From Aspidiotus rigidus (Eukaryota > Arthropoda > Insecta > Hemiptera > Diaspididae): a stretch of DNA of 64,000 nt. The DNA is taken from contig JAVHKY010000003.1 of NCBI GenBank assembly GCA_035079385.1, forward strand, positions 8,659,501 through 8,723,500, given 5' to 3'. This document shows, in pieces, positions 55,396-64,000 of the stretch. Below the pieces are notes generated by a model. That model saw only the letters and a program-made list of their open reading frames with translations. It was not told the DNA's origin and did not search any database. Both the position numbers and the translations under genes were made by a program. The first letter of the stretch is position 1, and each line of letters begins with the position of its first letter.

Positions 55396-57234
55396 ATTAT
55401 ATATGAAAAAGTACTGATAAGGAAAGGGTGATCATGCACAATTCGAGTAATTTATACAGTTTTTCAGTTTTTCTTAAATTTCTCAATAAATACTGAATTT
55501 AAAGAAAAAACGCAAAGAACAAAGTTTAATGAGCATAAAATTCTCTTCCAGGAAAATATATTTTTAGGAAATTTTGCGAACCTGAGAAATTCTTTGTTGT
55601 TGTTGTTGCTTGCACAGTCCGAATAGACGTTCAATTTACAAATGATTCTCTGTAGAAATATTTTTTAGCTGCAAAAAATTTGAAGGGACGAAAACACCAA
55701 GCAAAATTTCCGTGGATAGGAACATGGAAAAGTATTGTAAAACAGCTCCATTTTCCTGTTCTTGTCGTCACGTCGGGATATTACTCCTCATACAAATCGT
55801 TTAAAGTTCAAACAATCGAAGAAAGGTTCTCGTATTCATTTACACCTTAAGGAGGAATTTTTCATAACTCTTTCAAATTCAACTCTCAAACTCGATATGA
55901 AGCGTGTTTTTGAATTTTTCGAAACCATTGAAAGCACGGCAAATATTTTTCTTTCAATAATCTGAAGCCATGAGAATCGATTATCCTTGAACCGGTAATT
56001 TTAATATTGTGTTATAATTGTGTATCTACATCAAAGAGTATTGTTGAACCCTAACAGACTTGGACTAGGTATACCCCTAACTTTCATGTAAGCAGCTGAC
56101 AAGCGTAAAAAGTATAGTCTTTTTTTATTTGAAGTTTTGCTATCGTCAGAACTTCCATGTTCTCGGTCGAAAGAGAAGAAAAATGGCATTCAGGAGTATC
56201 TATAAGGAATGCTAAATAGAACACGCTATTTCACAAAATAAGGTCGAGACTAAAGGTATTTGAAAACTAGTAGTCTAAAAGATTCTAGGAAGTACGTTTC
56301 ACGCTCGAAACTGTTCACCATCTTGTTATATATATAGGTAGTCCGAGCATCAAAATGCCGAACGATAAACTTTTGTCCAATATAGAACGAATTCGATATA
56401 TTACACAGTATGTTGAAGAAATGCTACTTCTGTACGCACAAAAACTTCTCCCAGCTATTTTGTTAAATAACATAGGCTCGTTCGTTGAAATTTACCCAAA
56501 TTTTATAAAGTAGCCTTTCTGGTTTGAACTCAAAATAGTTAAAAGGAATGACTGTGCTTATCGAAGTCAACGAGAGTCGATTTTTCAATAATATATACAA
56601 ATTGCCTACACGGAAAAGTGGCTCAGATATATATATTTTTTTTCGATGCTGGCACAGGCTTTTTAATTTTAACCGATCGAGTTTTTTTCGAAAACTTCGT
56701 CGCACTTTCTCAACTTTTTCATGAAATACCTGTAATCATATACCGAAATAAGGGTGGCAAATAACCGATGAAGCTAAGACAGAAGGGCGAAAAAAACTTC
56801 TAATGAAGAACTCAGAATTTTTATTTGTATGAATTTGTGAACCGCAACGTGTAAAAGTTTCTTCTTTCTTTGCGCGATGAAAATGAAAGAAACATATTAT
56901 TATTCCAACTTTTCCTCTTTCACGCGAATTTGGAATTCCGATTTTCGAAAATAAAAGAAAGAATGATTCGCGCGCGATTGTCTTTGTATGCGAGTGCCAT
57001 GCGAGTACGAACGATATTTTTGTGCGCGGTATTTCCTTTCCCTGCCGAAACGTGTGCCAAATTCGTAGCAAATGACACGTTCGTCAATATTTTCCCGTTC
57101 TACACATAACAAATTCTCCTTAGAAAACGTACATGGGCCGGGAAAACATTTTCTCTCCAATTTTAAAACGTTTTGCTCGCAAAACATTATTGAGAAACAT
57201 TCTAATATTTTTAATATCATTAATTTCCTTCCAG
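55396..57234. other. Intron sequence before the second exon
   Basis: No gene or repeat recognised; a T/C-rich acceptor region precedes 57235. Minus-strand frames at 56463-57262 show no domains. Confidence 0.55.
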
Positions 57235-57435
57235 GATTTTTAAATACCAATTCTGAGCCCAATCAGAAAGCTAGAGTGGCAAATTACGGCCTCATGGATC
57301 AGATCGCTGCCTTACATTGGATTCAACAGAATATAGCTCATTTCGGTGGTGACCCGAAGAATATTACGTTAATGGGACACGGAACAGGAGCTGCTTGCAT
57401 AAACTTTTTGATGATATCACCAGCTGTGACACCTG
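57235..57435 (+). CDS. Neuroligin-like protein, next internal exon
   Basis: A 201-bp exon (67 codons) between acceptor TTCCTTCCAG and donor GTAAGC, phase 1 at both ends, so it joins 41860-42015 in frame across [12 protein letters not shown]. It reads ARVANYGLMDQIAALHWIQ, HFGGDPKNITLMGHGTGAAC and INFLMISPAVTPG. GHGTG is the nucleophile elbow of the hydrolase fold with glycine where active cholinesterases have serine (GESAG), so the protein is catalytically dead, as in all neuroligins. L-DQIAALHWIQ-NI-FGGDP is the conserved cholinesterase-family signature. Downstream exons are outside the window. Confidence 0.95.
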
Positions 57436-57611
57436 GTAAGCGAACATGATATTCTCTCCACTTCTTATTGGTAAATACACTCTGGTGGTGTGAATCGGCT
57501 GATAGTTGATAGACTTCGTCATGTTGAGTGACGTAAAATTCGGATGGCCAATTTAATTTATGACATGATTTTTGAAAAAGGGTTTTCCAATTGTACAAAT
57601 CTACTTTATTA

Positions 57612-57665
57612 GTTGCTTATACAAGAGTACTTTCGGGTTTATCCCATCATCAGTTATGTCGCAAC
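57612..57665 (-). ncRNA. Hammerhead-ribozyme-like motif of Penelope element D
   Basis: Minus strand: GTTGC (stem I), CTGATGA core, stem II GGG-loop-CCC, GAAA core, short stem III around GTAC..GTAT, then GCAAC closing stem I. The two conserved core strands are exact. Type I hammerheads with short stem III are established in Penelope terminal repeats, where they process element RNA. The stem III/cleavage-site geometry is imperfect, so activity is not assured. Confidence 0.6.
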
Positions 57666-57929
57666 TGGAGAACAAGGCCTTAACCATGAGTTTTTATAGT
57701 ATAACACTGTGATCTTATTGGCTATAACAATGCTGTGTTGTCATTGGTTCACTTCTTAAAAACTTATTCTTACAAAAATATAACATTGTGCTCTTATTGG
57801 CTAAAACATACTGCTTTGTGATGGGTTCAATCTCTTGTGACAAATACTGCGTTTCTATTGGCTACCTGGAATCCTACCGTCTCATTGGTTGGTTCTGTTC
57901 TTCTTCTCTCGTCCAATAACCAGGCCGAA

Positions 57930-59785
57930 TAATTTTTCGCAGTCAAATGTGATTACAATGTTCAAGAGGCAGGCTTTCCTCCCTCATGGCTTTTGCAATC
58001 TCCATTTGTTCCCAGAGTTTTCTTCTCTTTGTGCCTCTCCATCGTGGTTTTCTTCGTTACAGTGTTTCCCAAACAGTGACTTGCCATATTCTTTCTCCCT
58101 CGACGTTTTGTGCTCCTTTTTCCTGATCTCAAACTTTCTCCCAGTCTCACCAATGTAGATTCCCTCGCACTGTTCACAACTGAGCTTGTACGCTCCGCTC
58201 AAGCTTTCCTTGTCCTTTTGTTCCGTCTGGTCAATGCTGATTCTCTTCACCATGGGTTGGTTATTCTGGGTACCCACATTTACATCGTAGCCATTGAACG
58301 CTTTTATCACCTTGTTTGTGTACTTTTCTATATATGGTATCGACTTTCGCACTATGCCATCATGGGTTCCTTTCTTTGTTACCATTTTCCCAAAGACTCC
58401 ATCCACCACGCCTCTGCGGTAGCCATTGGCTTCTGCGATCTGCTTTACTATCTCGATTTCTTTCCTCTTCTCTTCATTGTTCTTGAGGACAGAAATTGCC
58501 CGATAGCAGTAGTTCTGGATTGCCGCTAACTTGTGCCTGGGGTGGTGGTAGGAGTCATTTGGGATGATGGTGTCAGTATGCGTCGGCTTCCTGTAGATTT
58601 TGTATTCTATCCCATTGTTCTCCATTGTGAGTGTAAGGTCCAAATAGTCGATGGTCTCATTGCCTTTTTCCACTGTGAATTTGATGCTCTCATTCATCGC
58701 ATTCATTTCTGAAAGGAATAGATCCACCTGTCTATCAGTGCCTGCCCACACAATTAGTATATCATCTACATATCTGGCCCAGTATTTGATCGAGTTTCTG
58801 AACTTACTGCCCTTCAATATCTTGTTTTCCATATCATTCATGAATATCTCCGCCAGTATTGGTGACAGCGGTGATCCCATCACAAGTCCCCTTTCCTGAC
58901 TGTAGAACCTGTTATTAAAGCGGCAGTAGTTCTGGCTCAAGATCTCTTCCACTATGTTGGCGTACTTCGGACCATCGGGGTTCCCATGGTATCTGTTGTT
59001 TTTGAGCAGAGTGAGAAGTTCCTCCTTCGGTATGATACCAAACATATTTGCCACATCAAAGGATATCAGCTTGTCGTTACTCTTGATTTCCAACTTGTCC
59101 AGTTGCTCAATCAGCTCTCCGTTGTTTTTGATACTTCGTCTGGGTGCAAACTGGTAGTTTTCTTTCAGTAATGTGGCTACGATCTTTGCTATCTTGTTGC
59201 ATGGTGATTGAATGCTGTTGACCAGGGGTCTCATCGGACGGTTCGCTTTGTGGAATTTTACAAGCCCCTTGAGTTTTGGTGCAACGGGGTTCATCTCAAG
59301 CGTCCTTCCATTGCCGGGTACATTGTTCCGTTTCAACACAGCTTTCAGGTCATCTTGGTATTTCCGTGTTGGGTCCTTTGTTAGCTCTTGGTATCCATTC
59401 ACTGCGATGTACGACTCCACTTTTTGGGTGTAGTCCTCCTTCTCCATTAACCCTTGTCCACCTTTGTCAAAATCATGTTGTTCTGTCGGATCTTCTTTTG
59501 TAGATTTGTGACCTTCCTCTGCATTACTTGCGTTCTGTCATAGGCTCGGCACATATCCTCTTTGATGTCCAACAGCACTTTCTCAATTTTGGTCCGGGCT
59601 TCTGGTCTCACCTCGTGTTCCATGGTTTGGATTACTTGTTCGCAGCTAATGACCATACTTTCAAGCTTACACTGGTTCAGCCTCTCGGGCTGCACGTACT
59701 TGATGCCTTTGTCCAGCAGTCTTCTTTCTTGTTCTGTGAAGGTGACGCATGATAGGTTCTCGGCTCTGAGAGCAAAGTTGTGCAC
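57930..59785 (-). pseudogene. Penelope-like RT with GIY-YIG endonuclease, element D
   Basis: The main frame (57984-59447) carries PKLKGLVKFHKANRPMRP, motif A LISFDVANMFGIIPK (residues 128-141), motif B RGLVMGSPLSPIL, catalytic RYVDDILIVW (YVDD 226-229), TIDYLDLTL, HHPRHKLAAI and a C-terminal GIY-YIG domain (GAY 418-420, YIG 431-433, ETGRK). It would copy and insert the element at nicks. The preceding frame (59447-59785) ends with LTKVDKG at a stop; a few codons of the KADKGN-type block are lost there, shifting the frame. A third shift near 58020 displaces the C-terminal tail. Catalytic residues remain intact. Confidence 0.92.
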
Positions 59786-59944
59786 AACTCTCGCTGTCTC
59801 TTCCTTAGTTTCTTTCCTCTTTCTTCCGGGTCAGTTCGGCAAGCTTCTTCTTGATCTGTTTTGTTTGGGCTTCCACTCGTTTTTCCACATAGTCCTCTCC
59901 TTTCTTCCCCTCTCCTCGTGAGTTCCGATAATAACTCACCAGAC

Positions 59945-60280
59945 ATGGTTAACGAGGTTTTTAAGTTTCTGAAGACCAAGGCCAAACTAAGGGTGACACA
60001 TGTGAAGATTTGGTTCAATAACGAATGCTTGAGACGAGGCATTATTCCCAGGTATGCGACTATCAGGCTACCAGGAAACAGCGCAGCAGTGAAACGCACC
60101 AAGATGCAAGCCAAAAGATTGAGAGTGAAGAACGAAATTGGCGAACTCTACAAGAAAATCACCAGGCTGAATGGTTTACTGTATGGTCAATATTTCCATC
60201 TGTCAAGGTTACTCCACCCGCTAGAATTTAAAAAGGAGGAGGGGGGAAGAAAGGAGAGGACTATGTGGAAAAAGCATACT
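59945..60280 (+). pseudogene. Inverted N-terminal coding segment of element D
   Basis: The + strand reads MVNEVFKFLKTKAKLRVTH, then WFNNECLRRGIIPRY and KRLRVKNEIGELYKKI, the basic helical N-terminus of Penelope proteins. At its right edge (60235-60275) it runs into a GGAAGAAAGGAGAGGACTA stretch that also occurs inverted at 59880-59925, where the minus-strand coding takes over. The protein order is thus preserved if the segment is flipped. Confidence 0.85.
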
Positions 60281-61098
60281 AGCCTTTATTATAATAGAAC
60301 TAATACAAATTGTACTTGTCTTGCACGGTATACTACGCCTCACAATTTACTAAGTGGCTAGATAAATGTCCACCCAAGATATAGAATAAGCTTATACTAA
60401 GGTTAGAACTGCAGTGGCGTGGGAGGGGGGCATCCAAACGAGCAGAGCGTCTATAGTATACTCTATGCTAGATCTAAACGAAAGGCTCAGTATACTAGAC
60501 TATGCTAGCTTTTTCAAGTATCTATCTTTCTAAGTGCCCAAAATTATAATTTTTTTTTTTTTTTTCCTCTTGAACCTGTATGTCAAAATAACATCCGCAA
60601 TATTTTCCCAGTCTCCATCTACATTGGTCTTGTGACGGGATAATTTATTATAAATTATCGGACATTAGACTTAAGATAGTTCTGTTCTAGGGTAATAAGG
60701 TAAACAAGTATGAAGAAATAACACTGTAAGAAATATTGCACCCTACAGAGAAAGTTGTACTTATAAAAAAACAAGTGGGACTATAATTACAAATTGTACC
60801 CGAGAATTTGCTCTTACACACAGACGCACATACAACCTACCTTAAAACTTTGATTGTGAAATTCTAATAAGTTAAGTAACAAAAATTTTTTATAGTAGAT
60901 TACAGAACAGGAGAGGTAAGTAAGCCAAACTGAGTAAGCAGTTAGCAAAAGTGACGCGCAGGAGGTTTGCTTGCTTACCGATTCTGTTTTGTAAGTTATT
61001 CTAACAAAAAGATACTGCAATGTGACTATAACCTCACTAAGTAAGCAGTAATTTTTCATAACCACACTCATCAATTCACTAATGATATAATTGGGTAT
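60281..61098. other. Non-coding DNA, no gene
   Basis: A lone hAT-like end GCAGTGGCGTGGGAGG at about 60411 has no partner. A T run lies near 60549-60565. Confidence 0.45.
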
Positions 61099-61480
61099 TT
61101 ACATTGTCAAAATCAATTGATGTAAAGGTACTTTACGAGTATCTTTCCGTGGAAAATATTTATTAGACTTTAACGGCTCTGCCGTCCACAGATTAAAAAC
61201 AAAAAAGAGAGAAGGCCTGACGTTTTGTAGGTTACTTCCTATATCATCAGAGAAACAAAACCTATGAACTTCATTTTTGGGACTCTTGCCTGTGGCAAGG
61301 CTAGAGCCCCTATGCAATCGCGAAAAAAAAGAGAGAGAAAAAAAAACAAGACTGAGTCGCCATGCGCCTTAGTATCCGGGTCTCTTGTTTTTTTTTCTAA
61401 TTGACTGTTACGTGACGGAAATTTATTTTTAATTTTTTTCAAAAGATCTGGAGCTTCTTTTCCTACCAAGATGTAGAACT
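61099..61480 (-). pseudogene. 3' terminal relic of a third Penelope-like element
   Basis: No RT is left. The minus strand retains a CTGATGATATAGGAAGTAACC core (stem II UAGG/CCUA), CAAAACGTC and downstream AT-rich 3' sequence. The open frame over it is not a gene. The call rests on resemblance to Penelope 3' ends with hammerheads. Confidence 0.45.
61219..61250 (-). ncRNA. Degenerate hammerhead-like motif
   Basis: CTGATGA (61244-61250, complement), stem II TAGG..CCTA (61228-61241), then CAAAACGTC in place of GAAACGTC: the conserved core G is A, which should inactivate it. The minimal stem III (ACGT) is typical of Penelope hammerheads. Confidence 0.45.
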
Positions 61481-64000
61481 CAAGAGATCTTAATTTTTTC
61501 TATGTCAAAATATGGAAACCAAGAGATCTGCATCTTTGTTCCACTCTGATCTGGAATATCAGAGACTTGATATTAGTACATACGGTAGGTATTACGATTA
61601 AGGAAGTATCGAGAAGAAGAAACTTCCTTAAAGACTGTACAGAAATTTGAAAAATGCTATGCAAAAATGAAATCATAAGTGACACAGAATATGTAATACG
61701 TGCAGTATTAATCAAACAATATACTTTATCATCAATATTGATGTTCGAAGACTATATCTTGGTCATCGTGGTCACTCTTGACGAAGACTGTCCGAGAAAT
61801 AAAATTTGCCAGGCAAAAATAAAATCTCAATAGACAGAGAATGTATATTTTGAGTGACCTGAAATTTGTAAATTGCTATGCAAAAATAAAATCGCGAGTA
61901 ACAGAGAATATATGTATTACTTGAGTGACGTCATAACACATTTTTCCGGTGACAACTTTTTTTTTTCCAATTGCAAAGGGGCTCTCGCCTCCGGAGGCAA
62001 GAGCAATACACTGTATATTACCTCAGATCCGCGTACATGTGTTCGGCTAAAATAATGATAAAGTACATATTTTCATGTTCATATTATATTTACACTCTCC
62101 TCTCTGGCCACACTGACGCGCTAGCCTAAAACGTATGAATCTTATCCGATAGGAAATTTTGTGTGGAATATTTTTTTACTGAGGTATTTTTCCCCCCAGA
62201 CGCATACTTTCCACAGAAACTGAGAAAAACTGAATTCTTCCCCCTTCCCCCCCCTTTCCAGGTCCTTCCGGGGGTCAATTCAAAAAGTAACAACGATTTT
62301 TGTATTCAGCGGGTCCAAAACATTCTAGAACCATCATTTACTCAATTGTTACACAAAATGCTTCTAGCCAGGCATTTTTCTAAAAAATTTACCAGTCTAG
62401 AATAAAATATGAAAATTTGAGCGATCTTTCAACTTGTGAATATGTGAAATCTCTTGGGACCCTTTCACTGAATTTGGGTCTTTGTTAGATAATTTTCATG
62501 ATAAAGCAATTTTTTTCGTTCGGGGAAATTTTGACCCTCTTTGGGACCGTACATCCATTTTTGAGCTTTGTAAGGTGATTTGGGTAGTGTTTTTAAACTC
62601 AGCGCAAAATTTTACTGAAGAATTGAATAAAATTGGCGATTTTCCAACTTTGGGTTATTTTGACCCCTTTTTGGGCTCATTACCTAACCCATTTTTGTGC
62701 TTCGCAGTATTTTGTGACTATTTTTTTCATTTTTCCCGTAAAATTTCACTTCAGGAACAGTAATTTAATAATCGGAATGTTTGAAATTCAGCTCAATACT
62801 GTAAATTAATTAATTTTCAAGCCCTATTTTGGGAACCCTGACAAATTGTTGAATTTTCGGCACGTTTTGGTCCATAACCCGGCTCAGAGAAGGCGTAGAA
62901 ACTTTGTATTTGGCGGAAATTGAAGATAAAATTGAGATGCGAATTTCGTACATTTGAAGTACAGTAAGACCCCGTTATACATCTAACGTTTCGCGTTTTT
63001 TGCGCTACGATAGATTTAACGCAAACTCCCATTTAATTGTGAACATCTTTTGGCCTCACCCTGTATACATGAAAAGCAAGAGGGTGACTCTAGCCTTTTC
63101 TACTCCGATGATATTTTTCAACCGATAACATGTTTAGCTATTTTTTTCTCTTGTTTTGAATTTTCCCAGTTTGGTAATTCTATACCTAATAATGGCAATA
63201 TGTACAATGTATCTTTATAAAATTAGGTATGACTAATTCAAGGACTCGAAAAAATGTTCAAAAGCTGACCATAGAGATATTTAAGAAGAGGGGCTCCTGG
63301 TCTTTCAAATGGATTCAAAAAACTTTTAAGAGATGACTTCAGATTTCCAATGGGAAGGAAGCTTCGCCTTTTTCTAGAGACCTGAGAAAATTTTGAGATT
63401 GATGAGAGAGAAGTCCGACTTCGGCTGCTATCTATCAAGAGAGCAGAGGTCTGATTTAGTTTGAGGATTTCGGAAAACGTTGACAGGGGGTTCGAGAGGG
63501 AGGCTTCAAACTAGTAAAGGGTTTTTGGAAAAATCAGACCTCCACGCTATCCGAAAACGTGTGGTGGCATTTCGATCAATATTTCAAATCAGACAATATT
63601 TTCGACTCAAGGACCGGGTACCGAACCGAAAATATTTTCAACCACGAGAAAAGGAATATAGACTGCAGAAATAGTGAACAGGTATGCGATTGAAAAAAGT
63701 AAAATTTCAAACTTACAGAACGAGTATGTAATGATACTCTTTCATGACATGTGTTGCAAAAAATTTGCTTCGCTTGCGTTGTAAAACATTTATCGAAAAG
63801 TTGGAGCAATAAAAAAAGTTTTGCGATAAGTTTTTCGCGTGTGTGTACTTGTGTGTACACATATGATGTTGAGTAGAAACGAGTTATCTTTTGTCGGAAT
63901 TTATTTTCCTCGAAACTGTTTACACTAATCGCGTACGTTGTAAAAGCATCACGATTTCGTATGGTAATTTTGGACTTTGATAATATTTCATAAGAAGCTA
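61481..64000. other. Non-coding stretch to the window end
   Basis: No supported gene. TGACGTCA at 61926. Diverged internal repetition around TTTTGACCC and GGGACC motifs at 62500-62840. A CAGTAAGACCCCGTTATAC motif at 62961 resembles a pogo-type terminus but has no partner. Confidence 0.5.

Larger units (their letters stand above)
42016..57234 (+). other. Neuroligin-like gene: 15.2 kb intron
   Basis: Bounded by donor GTAAGC at 42016 and acceptor TTCCTTCCAG ending at 57234, both phase 1. The interior is mostly nested repeats, including a full-length RTE element. Minus-strand coding remnants inside belong to transposons. Confidence 0.85.
57600..60280 (-). mobile_element. Penelope-like element D, second lineage, with 5' inversion
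   Basis: Minus-strand order: 3' terminal region with hammerhead-like motif (57612-57665) and TTATTGGCTA-type repeats, RT/GIY-YIG coding region (57930-59785), N-terminal coding (to about 59925), then the extreme 5' coding part in inverted orientation (59945-60280). Its RT differs strongly from elements A and B, so at least two Penelope lineages have been active. Confidence 0.88.
57436..64000 (+). other. Neuroligin-like gene: downstream intron (partial)
   Basis: Follows donor GTAAGC at 57436. It contains a minus-strand Penelope-like element and its relics; no further host exon was recognised before the window ends. Confidence 0.75.

Noticed and set aside
57484..57598. Further neuroligin exon downstream of 57435
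   Set aside because: No acceptor plus conserved sequence matching the expected next block; the frames seen are antisense or short.
60411..60430. hAT-like end GCAGTGGCGTGGG
   Set aside because: No inverted partner or 8-bp duplication nearby.
62961..63030. Pogo/Tigger-like terminus CAGTAAGACCCCGTTATAC
   Set aside because: No partner terminus or TA duplication could be found.
1..64000. tRNA genes, bacterial operons, Shine-Dalgarno sites
   Set aside because: No cloverleaf with A/B boxes was recognised and all evidence is eukaryotic.

Overview
The window is intronic DNA of an animal, most likely an insect. The only host coding sequence I can support is two exons of one gene on the + strand (41860-42015 and 57235-57435). 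They encode adjoining parts of the cholinesterase-like domain of a neuroligin. Both exons have clean acceptor and donor sites and matching phase 1 ends. They are separated by a 15.2 kb intron and flanked by more than 41 kb and 6.5 kb of non-coding DNA. A eukaryote is shown by the splice sites, long introns, LINE, Penelope, hAT and LTR elements and a mitochondrial 16S insertion. An insect is suggested by the neuroligin sequence, the transposon mix and a short run of the (CCTAA)n insect telomere unit near 43268. The species is not determined.

Almost everything else is mobile DNA. 0-9 kb: a three-monomer satellite (1303-1941) split by a decayed LTR retrotransposon (1942-3913), a Penelope RT fragment, a short hAT element (6420-7246) and two palindromic elements. 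10-17 kb: a hAT-like element holding an AT-rich mitochondrial 16S insertion, an R1-type LINE remnant, and members of an unclassified hairpin-bearing repeat family. 17.2-21.9 kb: a three-level nest, with a hairpin-family repeat split by one Penelope-like element, itself split by a second, nearly complete one. 22.7-37 kb: three elements with inverted ends whose interiors are tandem arrays; two of them (25660-28161 and 34057-37014) are the same family in opposite orientation. Decayed LINE and Ty3/gypsy remnants lie between them. 37.1-46 kb: a rearranged Penelope fragment, the first neuroligin exon and more hairpin-family repeats. 46.2-51.4 kb: another nest, with a hairpin-family repeat split by a full-length RTE LINE and a piggyBac-like element. 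51.9-55.4 kb: LINE 3' remnants and Helitron-like material. 57.2-61.5 kb: the second exon followed by a second lineage of Penelope-like element with a hammerhead-like motif.

The most distinctive themes are: (i) five Penelope-like RT copies or copy groups, four with an inverted segment at or near the 5' edge, two of them with the geometry of twin priming; (ii) TIR-bounded elements that carry satellite arrays; (iii) a dispersed repeat with a short terminal hairpin whose stem changes on both sides. No self-contained new gene system was seen. The interest lies in element structure and insertion history. All identifications come from reading motifs; no database search was run.
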